From Casp-actino8 sp044358015 (GTDB lineage: Bacteria; Actinomycetota; Acidimicrobiia; Acidimicrobiales; Ilumatobacteraceae): a stretch of DNA of 64,000 nucleotides. The notes beneath the pieces were generated by a model. The model did no database searches, was not told the origin of the DNA, and worked only from the letters and a program-made list of their open reading frames with translations. The DNA is taken from positions 1 through 64,000 of the forward strand of contig JBIKOO010000002.1 in assembly GCA_044358015.1 (NCBI GenBank), in the 5' to 3' direction. Both the position numbers and the translations under genes were made by a program. Of the stretch, positions 8,846-18,026 are shown one piece after another (the stretch's first letter is position 1; every line of letters starts with the position of its first letter).

Positions 8846-9724
8846 TTAGATTCGGTCGAGTACTCCGCCGTCAAATAATGGAGTCATTCCGAATTCAGCA
8901 ATGTCACGATTCATCTCTTCATCAAGGGGGCGAGCGAGTTCACCTTGTGCTGCCTCAAGAATGAGTGGCAACAATGTGGCATCACTGGTGGTATTGAGAA
9001 AAAGATTTGGTTGTGACAGCACGTATCGAACGGCGCGTTGAATGGCATCGGTATCCGTGAGCGGCTCATACCAACTGCGATGACCACCGGTTCCGTCATC
9101 CCAGCGGCGACGAGCCACCGCTTTGATGGTTTGAGTTGCAGTGTTTCGCGCTCGGCATAAGTCCCGTAAAGCAGTGACATCATCGCGATATTGATCAATT
9201 GACAGCAGTGAATGGTTGAACGGAAACAGAACAGCGTCGAAGTCAAATTCAGCAAGACTCCGCAAGTGCATTGACGGAATACGTAAGCCGTGTCCGGTCA
9301 CGCCAATGAAGCTCACTAGTCCTTCAGCGCGAGCCTGGTTCAGTGCTTCGACTGCGCCACCTTTGCTGAATGCGGTCGCCCACTCATCTGGTTCAACCAA
9401 ATTGTGTAACTGAATGAGATCAATGTGATCGACCCCCATTCGTTCAAGTGATCGTTCGAGTGCGGCACGAGCAACCGATCCAACGCGTTCTTCAGTTTTG
9501 GTGGCCAAGAAAACTTCTGAACGGTGAACGGAGAGCCATGGCTTGAGATGATCTTCAGAAGAGCCATACATAGCCGCGGTGTCAATGTGATTAACGCCGT
9601 ACGAGGCCACGAGATCAAGTGTTTTGATTGCCCGTGATTCGCTCATGCCGCCGAGTGCCGCTGCGCCAAAGATGACACGACTCGAACGATGACCGGTACG
9701 ACCAAATTCTGCGAAGGGCAACAT
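8846..9724 (-). CDS. Aldo/keto reductase
   Basis: NADPH-dependent carbonyl reductase of the AKR superfamily, 292 residues forming a TIM barrel. The catalytic tetrad is visible: Asp and Tyr in HIDTAAMYG near residue 50, Lys in FLATKTEE near 80 and His in IQLHN near 110. The opening FGRTGHRSSRVIFGAA is typical of the family. Starts at ATG 9724 and ends six bases after the convergent acyltransferase remnant. It stands alone between the acyltransferase and the monooxygenase genes on the same strand; the 47-base gap to the monooxygenase end suggests it could be cotranscribed. Substrate unknown. Confidence 0.9.
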   Translation of the reverse strand: MLPFAEFGRTGHRSSRVIFGAAALGGMSESRAIKTLDLVASYGVNHIDTAAMYGSSEDHLKPWLSVHRSEVFLATKTEERVGSVARAALERSLERMGVDHIDLIQLHNLVEPDEWATAFSKGGAVEALNQARAEGLVSFIGVTGHGLRIPSMHLRSLAEFDFDAVLFPFNHSLLSIDQYRDDVTALRDLCRARNTATQTIKAVARRRWDDGTGGHRSWYEPLTDTDAIQRAVRYVLSQPNLFLNTTSDATLLPLILEAAQGELARPLDEEMNRDIAEFGMTPLFDGGVLDRI

Positions 9725-9771
9725 AGTTACGACCGTAGTGCGTGTGTGCCTATCGACTAATGATGTAGTGG

Positions 9772-11244
9772 CTATTCATACACCAAGCAACCATCATCAA
9801 GATTGGCGGCGGGCAACATGTCTTTTTCCATCCAGTAATCCTGGCTGTGCTGCCACTCTGGTTTGTCACCACGCTTGGGTAACAAACTCATCGACCGCAT
9901 CATGTAACCAGGGTTGAAGTTTTCAGGATCTAGCCAAGCCAACAGCGGCATCTCCGAATCCTCATCGCGCAGCGTCGGAGTCACGCGCGAGACTCCCATT
10001 TTGTCCATGTGATTGAGAAGTCGACATGTGAAGTCGCCGATGAGGTCGGCGCGCAAAGTCCAACTGGCACGGAAGTAACCAAATACCCAGAGCATGTTCG
10101 GAATGCCGGTGAACATCATGCCGCGATACGTCACGGTGTCAGAGAACACCAAGGGCTCACCGTCAATGATGAATTCAATATCACCTAGAACATTGAGATT
10201 GAACCCAGTCGCGGTGACGATGATGTCGGCAGTGATTTCTTCACCCGACTTCATACGTAGACCGGCGGGTGTGAAGGTCTCAATTTCTCCGGTCACGACA
10301 TCGGCCTTGCCCGACTTGATGCCATGAAAAAGATCACCTTCAGGGACGAATGCCAAACGTTGACGCCATGGTCGGTATGTCGGAGTGAAGTGCGTGTCGA
10401 TGTCGTAGTCGTCACCCAAAATTCCGCGTACACCTTCAAGCAAAGCTGCTTTCACAAACTCGGGTTCATCAACCGACAACTTGGTGACCGCTTCTTGATC
10501 GAACAAGATTTTGCGTCGGACAATCTCGTGAGTCCACTCTTCGGGTATGTCGAGTTGCCGTAATTGATCGGCGAGTTCGTTGATGTTGCTACCGATAAAG
10601 AAGTAGGTAGGTGATCGCTGAACCATCGTCACATGTGAACAGTCACCAGCAATTGCGGGAATCAAAGTTGCTGCGGTTGCACCCGAGCCGATGACAATGA
10701 CCTTCTTGTCTTTGTACTCAAGGTCGTCTGGCCAAGTTTGTGGGTGAACAATGGTGCCAGTGAATTGATCCATATTGGGCCAATCGGGTGTGTAACCCTG
10801 AGCGTGGCGGTAGTAGCCCTGACACATCCACAAAAAGTTGCAGGTGAAAGTGAGTTTGGCACCAGAATCAATTTTGGTGACCTCAATCTTCCACTCGTTG
10901 TTTTCACTTGACCAAGTGGCTTTGGTGATTTTGTGGTGATAGCGAATATGTGGACGGAGTTCATTCTCTTCAATAACCTCTCCCATATATTTCAAGATCT
11001 CCTGCGCAGTGGCAATTGGCGCTGAGGTCCACGGTTTGAAGCGATATCCGAAGGTGTAAAGGTCGCTGTCAGATCTGATGCCGGGGTAGCGGTGCATCCA
11101 CCAGGTGCCTCCGTAGCTTTCTAGGCCTTCAAGCACTACGTACGTTTTGTCGGGGCATTGGTTTTGGAGGTGATACGCGCTGCCAATACCTGAGATGCCA
11201 GCCCCAACAATGAGAACATCAAAATGTTCAGTCGCGTGAATCAT
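9772..11244 (-). CDS. Flavin-containing / Baeyer-Villiger-type monooxygenase
   Basis: FAD- and NADPH-dependent monooxygenase of 490 residues. FAD loop GAGISGIG near residue 14, second Rossmann motif VIGSGATAAT near 187, and the Baeyer-Villiger fingerprint F-x-G-x-x-x-H-x-x-x-W-P as FTGTIVHPQTWP near 165. Such enzymes insert oxygen beside a ketone to give an ester or lactone, or oxidise N/S atoms. A good ribosome site (GGAGGTGG) precedes ATG 11244. It is a close paralogue of, and divergent from, the monooxygenase at 11380; the two N-termini share long stretches such as RYPG.RSDSD and FKPW. Different substrates for the pair are likely but unproven. Confidence 0.9.
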   Translation of the reverse strand: MIHATEHFDVLIVGAGISGIGSAYHLQNQCPDKTYVVLEGLESYGGTWWMHRYPGIRSDSDLYTFGYRFKPWTSAPIATAQEILKYMGEVIEENELRPHIRYHHKITKATWSSENNEWKIEVTKIDSGAKLTFTCNFLWMCQGYYRHAQGYTPDWPNMDQFTGTIVHPQTWPDDLEYKDKKVIVIGSGATAATLIPAIAGDCSHVTMVQRSPTYFFIGSNINELADQLRQLDIPEEWTHEIVRRKILFDQEAVTKLSVDEPEFVKAALLEGVRGILGDDYDIDTHFTPTYRPWRQRLAFVPEGDLFHGIKSGKADVVTGEIETFTPAGLRMKSGEEITADIIVTATGFNLNVLGDIEFIIDGEPLVFSDTVTYRGMMFTGIPNMLWVFGYFRASWTLRADLIGDFTCRLLNHMDKMGVSRVTPTLRDEDSEMPLLAWLDPENFNPGYMMRSMSLLPKRGDKPEWQHSQDYWMEKDMLPAANLDDGCLVYE

Positions 11245-11379
11245 GGTGGTCCACCTCCACTTGTGATGCTGGCAGGTGAGACGTCAAACAGTCAGGGACT
11301 TTGGACCATAGGCAGGTCGCTGAAGGGATATAAAGGTCAGGCGACTAGTCTCCGAATGAACATTCAGGGGGAGTTGGAT

Positions 11380-12861
11380 ATGTCGCAGTCCACATATGTA
11401 GATGTTTTGATCGTCGGTGCCGGGATCTCAGGTATTGGCATGGCCTATCACCTGCAGCAGCAGTGTCCCGACCGTAGTTACACGATCTTGGAAGGCCGAC
11501 CCAGCATGGGTGGCACGTGGGATCTCTTCCGCTATCCAGGCGTTCGCTCCGACAGCGACATGCACACTCTTGGTTACAGCTTTAAACCCTGGAAGGAAGC
11601 GAAGTCAATCGCTGATGGTCCGTCCATCTTGAATTACCTTCGCGAGACCGCTACCGAAAATGGCATTGACAAAAAGATTCAGTTCAATCATTTGGTCACT
11701 CATGCATCATGGTCAACCGAAACAGCGACATGGACAGTGACCGCCACCCACAAAGAAACCAATGAGACGCTCACGTATACCTGCGGCTTCTTGTCGATGT
11801 GCTCGGGTTACTACAGCTATAAAGAGGGATACACACCAGAGTTTCCTGGAATTGAAAACTTCACCGGAAAAGTGATTCATCCGCAGAAGTGGCCCGACGA
11901 TCTCGATTATGCAGGTAAGCGTGTTGTCGTCATCGGATCTGGCGCAACAGCGGTGACCGTAGTGCCAGCAATGGCAAGGAAAGCTGCCCACGTCACGATG
12001 TTGCAGCGTTCGCCAACCTATGTGGTGGCACGACCCGATCATGATGCGATCGCCGACAAACTCCGCAAGTTCTTGCCAGAAAAAACTGCTTACGCAATTA
12101 CTCGCGCCAAGAACATTGCTTTGACCAAGTTCTTCTATAACCGCACGCGTACTCAGCCAGAAAAAGTCAAGGAGCAAATTCTTGGAGGGGTTCGCAAAGC
12201 TCTCGGCCCCGATTACGACGTTGATACTCACTTCACTCCGACCTATAACCCGTGGGATCAACGTATGTGCCTGATCCCTAATGGCGATCTCTTCACGTCA
12301 ATTGCGCTGGGCAAGGCTTCGGTCGTGACCGACCATATTGAGCGCATCACCGAGAACGGCATTTTGTTGAAGTCGGGTGCCACTATTGAAGCCGACATCA
12401 TCGTCACGGCAACTGGACTCAATCTCGTCACACTGGGCGAAATTGAATTCAAAGTCGATGGCAACGAGGTTGACTTCGCACAAACTTGGACCTACAAAGG
12501 CTTGGCTTACTCGGATGTACCGAACTTGGTGTCGACATTCGGATACATCAACGCGTCGTGGACATTGCGTGCCGACGTGGTGAGTAATTACACCTGTCGA
12601 CTGCTGAATCACATGAAGAAGACCGGCACGCAACAAGCCACGCCGCGTTTACGAGCACAAGACCAAGGTATGACGGCTCGGCCATGGATTGACGATTTCT
12701 CAGCGGGCTACATGCAACGCATGATGCATCTGATGCCAAGGCAGGGTGATCACGCTCCGTGGATTAATCCGCAACTCATCTCAGTTGATAAGCAAATGAT
12801 TGTGAAGTCACCAATTGATGACGGAGCCATGCAATTTACGAAAGCCAAAACTCTCGTTTAG
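11380..12861 (+). CDS. Flavin-containing / Baeyer-Villiger-type monooxygenase (paralogue of 9772)
   Basis: 493-residue FAD/NADPH monooxygenase with GAGISGIG near residue 14, the fingerprint FTGKVIHPQKWP near 165 and the second dinucleotide loop VIGSGATAVT near 185. The ATG at 11380 is preceded by a strong GGGGGAG ribosome site at 11367-11373; an upstream in-frame ATG at 11224 would run into the divergent paralogue and is rejected. The 135-base intergenic region between the two monooxygenases must hold both promoters; a TATAAA at 11329 is a possible minus-10. Ends three bases before the convergent hydroxylase gene. Confidence 0.9.
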   Translation: MSQSTYVDVLIVGAGISGIGMAYHLQQQCPDRSYTILEGRPSMGGTWDLFRYPGVRSDSDMHTLGYSFKPWKEAKSIADGPSILNYLRETATENGIDKKIQFNHLVTHASWSTETATWTVTATHKETNETLTYTCGFLSMCSGYYSYKEGYTPEFPGIENFTGKVIHPQKWPDDLDYAGKRVVVIGSGATAVTVVPAMARKAAHVTMLQRSPTYVVARPDHDAIADKLRKFLPEKTAYAITRAKNIALTKFFYNRTRTQPEKVKEQILGGVRKALGPDYDVDTHFTPTYNPWDQRMCLIPNGDLFTSIALGKASVVTDHIERITENGILLKSGATIEADIIVTATGLNLVTLGEIEFKVDGNEVDFAQTWTYKGLAYSDVPNLVSTFGYINASWTLRADVVSNYTCRLLNHMKKTGTQQATPRLRAQDQGMTARPWIDDFSAGYMQRMMHLMPRQGDHAPWINPQLISVDKQMIVKSPIDDGAMQFTKAKTLV

Positions 12862-12864
12862 TTC

Positions 12865-13779
12865 TTACGCAGCAACGTCAGGCGCCCAGCCTGGAGCGGC
12901 AAAAACATAACGTAGGCGCTCGTTGAAGTTGTCTGCTTGAGCGACGTCTTTGGCGATCTGAGCTAGTTCGCCGTAGGCCATCTTGACTGGGTTATTGGTG
13001 CGAATGTTTTTGGTGAGCCCGTATTGCAGTTGGCGAATCTCGGGCTCAAAAGTCTTGAACATACGGTCCCAGATAATCAAGATGCCGGCATAGTTCTTGT
13101 CGATGTATTGCTTGTTGGCGCCGTGGTGCACTCGATGATGCGACGGCGTGTTGAAGATCTTTTCAACCCAATCAGGCAAACGGTCGATGGCCTCGGTATG
13201 AATCCAGTACTGATACAACAAGTTCAATTGCCGAGCTTTGACGAATGACGAATATTGGAATCCAAGAAGCGGCATTGGCCAGTACACCCAAGTAGTGAGG
13301 TAGCCGTTCCACGATTGCCGAAGTGCCGTTGACAAGTTGTAGCGGCGGCCTGAGTGATGTGCAGCATGGTCGGCCCAGAACAAGCGCACCCTGTGCATCC
13401 AGCGGTGGTTCCAGTAGTACAAGAAATCCCAGACGATCATCGCAGTAATGATTGAACCGCGGCGCGAACCAAAGTTTGAGAGACGGTGACGAAACAAGAA
13501 TCCATGAATCTTGCGGTATGTACCGTCAAGAGCAAAAGCCATCAAGATTGAACCAACTAATAAGCCGAGACTTCCGGCTGTGTCGTTCTTTTCGTAACCA
13601 AGTGGAATGAGCGGATCAGGAACTGGATTGCCATCATCGACTGGTGCGACTACATCAACATCAACGAGTTCGCGCAACTGACGCTTCTTCAGGACTCGAT
13701 GTTCCCAAACCATGGTGGCCGCAAATACTGGCAAGGTGATCTTGTCGATGAAATCAATCTTGCGGGGCGATCTGGCCAT
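12865..13779 (-). CDS. Sterol desaturase / fatty acid hydroxylase superfamily membrane protein
   Basis: Integral membrane di-iron enzyme of 304 residues. The histidine boxes that bind two irons are all present: HRWMH and HAAHHS around residues 130-145, and HRVHH near 220. These proteins hydroxylate or desaturate lipids, sterols or carotenoids using oxygen and an electron donor. Hydrophobic segments lie near residues 65-85, 115 and 165. It is convergent with a Baeyer-Villiger-type monooxygenase and lies in a region rich in oxygenases, so a terpenoid or sterol-like substrate is a fair guess. ABC-F precedes it by 15 bases on the same strand. Confidence 0.88.
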   Translation of the reverse strand: MARSPRKIDFIDKITLPVFAATMVWEHRVLKKRQLRELVDVDVVAPVDDGNPVPDPLIPLGYEKNDTAGSLGLLVGSILMAFALDGTYRKIHGFLFRHRLSNFGSRRGSIITAMIVWDFLYYWNHRWMHRVRLFWADHAAHHSGRRYNLSTALRQSWNGYLTTWVYWPMPLLGFQYSSFVKARQLNLLYQYWIHTEAIDRLPDWVEKIFNTPSHHRVHHGANKQYIDKNYAGILIIWDRMFKTFEPEIRQLQYGLTKNIRTNNPVKMAYGELAQIAKDVAQADNFNERLRYVFAAPGWAPDVAA

Positions 13780-13794
13780 AACTGCAGACTACGC

Positions 13795-15435
13795 CTAACT
13801 GAGTTTCTTGGCTAGGCGAACGGTGGCAAGTTTGGTGGGTTCGGCTAGCCCAGTCATAGCAATCTCATAATCGGGTAATGCGTATACATCTCCGTCGTCG
13901 TTGATCATGATGAAACGATCGAACTTGGCCAGAAAGGTCCGGTCGTGGCTCACAGCGATGACGGTTCCCTCAAACCCATCAAGGGCTCGCTCAAGGGCTT
14001 CTGAAGATTCAATGTCAAGGTTGTCAGTTGGTTCATCGAGCAACAGAACATTGTGACCTTCAATTTCGAGACACAGAATTTCGAGACGGGCTTTTTGTCC
14101 GCCCGACAATGTTTGAAACTCTTGGCGTGAATTATTGACAAGCCCATAGCGCGCTAAGGCCTTCATTGACTTTTCATCTTCAACGAGACGGTCTCGAATG
14201 ATGTCAAGGCACTGCCGGCCAGTGAAGTCGGGACGATCATTGATCTGGGTAAACACACCAACCGAAGTACGCGGACCGAACGTCACAGAACCGACATCGG
14301 GAGTCACGCCATTCAACACGGCAAGTAAATGACTCTTTCCGGTTCCATTTGGACCGATGAGTCCGACACGTTCACCGTGATGAATTTCATCAGAGAATGG
14401 AAAGAACAAATCGCCTACTGAAACATCTTCAAGTTTGGCAACGCGGCGTGCCGCATCTGCTCCACGCAAACGAACATGAATCTGTTGGTCGGCAACTGGT
14501 GGGGGAGGTGGACCGGCCGCGACGAATTTTTCCCATCGGGTTTCTGCGCCATTGGCCTTTGTTGCATTTTTGAAGTTCTGTGCGGCGCGCTGTTTCATGA
14601 TCTTCATGTGGTGAAAGAGGCGACGCTCTTCGTCGTTCCAGCGTTTGAGATCGTCGCCCATCAGTTCTTGCCTCTTGGCACGTGCTTCGGGGAATGTGAG
14701 ATAAGAACCTCCATGCACCCAGGCACCCGAACCTTCGATGACCACAATCTTGGTGGCTACACGTTCCAGCAATGTCCGGTCGTGGCTCACCATCAAAATG
14801 GTTGACTTGCAGGCTTTGATTTGTTCTTCAAGCCAACCACGGGTCGGAATATCGAGATAGTTATCGGGTTCGTCGAGCAAAAGAACATCGGCGCCAGAAG
14901 TCAACAACAAATCAAGAACAAGTCGTTTACGTTCGCCACCCGATAGTTCGCTTACTAAGCGTCTAGAGAAATCATCAACAGGTGTCTTCACGCTGCGTTG
15001 GGCGGCGGCCTGCCACTTTGTTTCGAGCTCGTATCCACCAAGATCGCCCCAATCACCGAGAGCGTTGGCGTAACCCATGCCATCGTCGCTGCCATCGGCA
15101 AGTGCCTTTTCGGCGGCGACAAGAGCGCGACCCGCGGCGCGTAATGCGGTGGGCGCAACTTCAATCAACATTTCGCGCAACGTGTCAGTTGGTCGTGACA
15201 TACCAACGTCTTGGGTCATTGAGAGCATGGTGCCGTTGACAGTGAAGTCGCCGCCATCGCATTCGTATTCGCCGGTCAAGATCTTCAAAATGGTGCTTTT
15301 GCCCACGCCGTTAGCGCCAACCAATGCAGCGTGTTCGCCCGGGGCAACACCAAAACTGACATCAAAGAAAAGCTGGTCGGCTCCGGGAGGTGCGTATTCA
15401 AGTTCGGAGATGACGATGCTGCTCACACCGCACAT
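13795..15435 (-). CDS. ABC-F family ATPase (ribosome-associated type)
   Basis: 546 residues with two ABC ATPase domains and no membrane segments, the ABC-F (Uup/EttA) architecture of ribosome-acting factors. Domain 1: Walker A GANGVGKST, signature LSGGERKR, Walker B LLLDEPDNYLD. Domain 2: GPNGTGKSH, LSGGQKAR, LLLDEPTDNLD. The linker between domains (about residues 255-320) is charged and includes a GAETRWEKFVAAGPPPPP stretch. Start is ATG 15435 or the GTG three codons later; neither has a good ribosome site. It may confer ribosome protection or regulate translation; nothing ties it to the oxygenase genes except adjacency. Confidence 0.92.
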   Translation of the reverse strand: MCGVSSIVISELEYAPPGADQLFFDVSFGVAPGEHAALVGANGVGKSTILKILTGEYECDGGDFTVNGTMLSMTQDVGMSRPTDTLREMLIEVAPTALRAAGRALVAAEKALADGSDDGMGYANALGDWGDLGGYELETKWQAAAQRSVKTPVDDFSRRLVSELSGGERKRLVLDLLLTSGADVLLLDEPDNYLDIPTRGWLEEQIKACKSTILMVSHDRTLLERVATKIVVIEGSGAWVHGGSYLTFPEARAKRQELMGDDLKRWNDEERRLFHHMKIMKQRAAQNFKNATKANGAETRWEKFVAAGPPPPPVADQQIHVRLRGADAARRVAKLEDVSVGDLFFPFSDEIHHGERVGLIGPNGTGKSHLLAVLNGVTPDVGSVTFGPRTSVGVFTQINDRPDFTGRQCLDIIRDRLVEDEKSMKALARYGLVNNSRQEFQTLSGGQKARLEILCLEIEGHNVLLLDEPTDNLDIESSEALERALDGFEGTVIAVSHDRTFLAKFDRFIMINDDGDVYALPDYEIAMTGLAEPTKLATVRLAKKLS

Positions 15436-15456
15436 TCTCGCTGGAAAAGTGCGGGA

Positions 15457-16461
15457 CTACACCTTGAGAAGCAATTTGCCGTAATGGCCACCTGTCATCA
15501 ACAGGTTCATCACGGCAGGAAAGTTCTCGACGCCATGTTCGATCTGTTCACGTACGACCAATTCGCCACTACGGAGCCAATCGGCGAGGTGTTTCTCGGC
15601 GCGGGCATAGTGTTCGGCAAAATGAAAGACCGCGAAGCCCTCCATGGTGGCGTGCCGTTCGGCGAGCTTCATGTAATTCTTGGGCCCGCGAACATCGTCC
15701 ATATTTTCGTATTGAGAAATTCCGCCACAAATGACGATGCGTGATCCTTCAACGATGCGCATTAGTACATCATCAAGAATGTCACCACCGACATTGTCGA
15801 AGAACACGTTGATTCCATCGGGTGCCAACTCATCAAGTCGCGCTGCAACATTTTCATTCTTGTAATCAATGGCTGCATCAAACTTCAGGTCATCAACCAA
15901 GAACTTTGATTTGTGCGCGCCACCAGCGATGCCGATGACCTTGCTTGCACCACTCAGGCGTGCAATCTGTCCGGCGACTGAACCAACCGCACCAGCGGCA
16001 CCAGAAACAACAACGGTGTCACCAGCCTTCACCTGACCGACATCAACAATTCCGAAGTATGCAGTGAGCCCAGTCGTTAAGCCGAGGGCGCCCAAATAAG
16101 CCGATGCTGGTGCAATCGTTGTATCAATTTTCTTCATCGTGAACGCCGGCATCACTGCATGAGTTTGTGAACATAAAGGTCCAAAGACATGATCGCCGGC
16201 AGCAAATCCTTCGGCGTTGCTTTCAAGAACGACACCAACTCCGAGAGCGGGGATGACTCCACCTATTTCGGCACCTCGGTGAAAACTGCCTTCATTCAAA
16301 GTGGTGCGAATAAACGCATCAATACCGAGAAGATCAACTTTGATCAGCAACATTCCATCAGTAAGTTCTGCGGTTTGTTCTTCACGATATTCAAAGTTTG
16401 AATCATCTGGGCGATTAGCGGGACGACTCTTCAAAACGATTTTCTTGTTTAACTCGGTCAT
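15457..16461 (-). CDS. Zinc-independent MDR oxidoreductase (NADPH-dependent enone/prostaglandin reductase-like)
   Basis: Medium-chain dehydrogenase/reductase of 334 residues lacking the zinc-binding cysteines, similar to leukotriene B4 12-hydroxydehydrogenase and CurA-type enone reductases. Cofactor loop GAAGAVGSVAGQIA near residue 155; opening VLKSRPANRPDDSNFEYRE is characteristic. It would reduce alpha,beta-unsaturated ketones with NADPH. A GGAGGT site lies seven bases before ATG 16461. The start codon shares one base with the stop of the SDR upstream (TGATG), so the two are translationally coupled. Confidence 0.88.
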   Translation of the reverse strand: MTELNKKIVLKSRPANRPDDSNFEYREEQTAELTDGMLLIKVDLLGIDAFIRTTLNEGSFHRGAEIGGVIPALGVGVVLESNAEGFAAGDHVFGPLCSQTHAVMPAFTMKKIDTTIAPASAYLGALGLTTGLTAYFGIVDVGQVKAGDTVVVSGAAGAVGSVAGQIARLSGASKVIGIAGGAHKSKFLVDDLKFDAAIDYKNENVAARLDELAPDGINVFFDNVGGDILDDVLMRIVEGSRIVICGGISQYENMDDVRGPKNYMKLAERHATMEGFAVFHFAEHYARAEKHLADWLRSGELVVREQIEHGVENFPAVMNLLMTGGHYGKLLLKV

Positions 16462-17216
16462 CACAAACCTCCATCAATTCCGATGACTTGACCCGTTACC
16501 CAACTAGAAGCCGGCGAAACGAAATACAAAACTGCTTGACCTAAATCTTCTGGTGTCCCTAAACGGCGCATGGGCAAGCGCAACATCTTTTCAAGTTTCG
16601 GCAAGTCATCGTCTTCAAGACGCAAAGCCTTCATCATGATTTCGGTTGGTACTGCACCAGGCATGATGCAGTTCACACGAATACGCGGACCAAGTTCTTT
16701 TGCATAAGTGACAGTGAGTGAGTTCACCGCTGCTTTTGCAGCCGCATAGTGTCCGCTTCCCATCACGGTATTGACGGCGGCCTTTGATGAGATATTTACA
16801 ATGCGCCCACCATCGCGCATGAGTCGTGCCGCAACGTTGGTGCAGACCCAAACAGATGTGATGTTGAGTCGCATTGTTGCATCCCATTCGTTGGGATCGA
16901 GATTGGTGAGTGGTGCTTGAATCGGTGAACCACCGGCATTGTTCACCCAGATATCAAGATGGCCAAACTCGCTGATGGCTTTTTGTGCGAGAGCCTCAAC
17001 CGCGGCATTGTCGGTGACGTCAGTGGGCATGGCAATAGCACGGCCGCCGGCTGCACGAATTTCTGCAGCCACTCGTTCAACTTCATCGACTCGTCGTGCA
17101 GCACAGACAACTGCGGCGCCAGCTTCGGCCAAAGTTTTCGCAATGCCTTCGCCGATACCGCGACCGGCTCCGGTCACGACTGCGACATCGTCTGACAGAT
17201 CAAATAGTCCACTCAT
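16461..17216 (-). CDS. Short-chain dehydrogenase/reductase
   Basis: SDR of 251 residues with GAGRGIG near residue 16, VNNAGGSP near 92, catalytic ISSKAA and HYAAAKAAV near 155-165, and a final IDGG. ATG 17216 is chosen because GGGGGAA precedes it at good spacing; a longer frame to 17288 has no ribosome site and non-SDR sequence. It is the first gene of a two-gene unit with the MDR reductase and is divergent from the TetR regulator at 17337, a layout that usually means TetR controls it. Likely alcohol/ketone interconversion in the same pathway as the enone reductase. Confidence 0.9.
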   Translation of the reverse strand: MSGLFDLSDDVAVVTGAGRGIGEGIAKTLAEAGAAVVCAARRVDEVERVAAEIRAAGGRAIAMPTDVTDNAAVEALAQKAISEFGHLDIWVNNAGGSPIQAPLTNLDPNEWDATMRLNITSVWVCTNVAARLMRDGGRIVNISSKAAVNTVMGSGHYAAAKAAVNSLTVTYAKELGPRIRVNCIMPGAVPTEIMMKALRLEDDDLPKLEKMLRLPMRRLGTPEDLGQAVLYFVSPASSWVTGQVIGIDGGL

Positions 17217-17336
17217 CAGAATTCCCCCATTGATATTTTGAATCTGCGTAAAAGTTACCAGCAGTAAGAAACCTGGCGATAGGGGCAATTTCAGAAAATC
17301 TTTGGCTCGGTGTTATTAGTGGGGCAGACTGTCGGC

Positions 17337-17948
17337 ATGTCTGCTCCGTCGCCGCGTCGCCCAGGTCGCCCGATCGGGGGTCAGCTGGTGATCGATCGTG
17401 ACCATGTGCTCGATGCGGCTGAACGGGTGATTAAGCGCGACGGACCAGGTGCGTCCCTGGAATCGGTGGCTGTTGAGGCTGGTGTCACTAAGCCGATCGT
17501 GTATGACCGAGTCGGTGGGCGGGCCGAATTGGCTGATGCCTTGGCCGAACGCTTGTCAGACCGCATGCTCGAAGCGACTGAAGACGCAATTGCTGGTGAA
17601 ACGTTGAATCAGGCCAGTTTGAGCCGTCTAGTGCGAGCGAACTTGCTGGCAGTGGCCAAAGATCGTGAACTTTTTCTGTATGTCACCGGTGGAAATACCG
17701 AACAAACTGCCATCGGACGCTTATCCCTAGCCGAACGCTCAACGACACCTTTGGCTAAAACCCTCGCCGTTTGGCGCAAAAGCCAAGGTCAGGACCCCAA
17801 AGTGGCAGATGCCTGGTCATTTGCCATCGTGGGAATGCTGCAAATGATCTCAGTGTGGTGGATCACCCAGCCCGAGCGGGCCGTTGACGAAGTGGCCAAT
17901 CAAATCAGCGATTTAATGTGGAACGGACTACGGGGACCACGTAAATAA
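17337..17948 (+). CDS. TetR family transcriptional regulator
   Basis: 203 residues with an N-terminal TetR helix-turn-helix at about residues 18-65 (SLESVAVEAGVTKPIVYDRV) and a C-terminal ligand domain without recognisable family. Start ATG 17337 has a GGGG box 12 bases upstream; an earlier TTG/GTG at 17310 is less likely. It is divergent from the SDR-MDR pair across 120 bases and immediately upstream of the split-barrel protein and carotenoid oxygenase genes, so it is placed to control both sides. A likely operator for the second set is the dyad at 17971-17990. Confidence 0.9.
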   Translation: MSAPSPRRPGRPIGGQLVIDRDHVLDAAERVIKRDGPGASLESVAVEAGVTKPIVYDRVGGRAELADALAERLSDRMLEATEDAIAGETLNQASLSRLVRANLLAVAKDRELFLYVTGGNTEQTAIGRLSLAERSTTPLAKTLAVWRKSQGQDPKVADAWSFAIVGMLQMISVWWITQPERAVDEVANQISDLMWNGLRGPRK

Positions 17949-17969
17949 CTTACGAGGGGTAGATATGGC

Positions 17970-18011
17970 TTGACAGGCGTGTTACTGTCGTCACATATTG
18001 ATCAACTAGTT
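17970..18011 (+). promoter_or_regulatory. Candidate sigma-70 promoter with overlapping operator dyads
   Basis: TTGACA at 17970-17975 is a consensus minus-35; CATATT at 17994-17999 (18-base spacer) is a 4/6 minus-10. A GACAG-N8-CTGTC dyad (17972-17989) overlaps the minus-35, and two touching perfect palindromes, TTGATCAA (17998-18005) and AACTAGTT (18004-18011), follow the minus-10. A TetR-type repressor gene ends just upstream, so repression of the downstream oxygenase genes is a reasonable inference. Confidence 0.55.
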
Positions 18012-18026
18012 AGTTAAGGGAACGCA

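Noticed and set aside
11245..11255. GGTGG-T-CCACC dyad next to the minus-strand monooxygenase start, considered as an operator
   Set aside because: Its single-base centre and overlap with the GGAGG ribosome site make it more likely a by-product of that site.
11224..11379. Longer start for the plus-strand monooxygenase
   Set aside because: It would overlap the start of the divergent paralogue, and a strong ribosome site marks ATG 11380.
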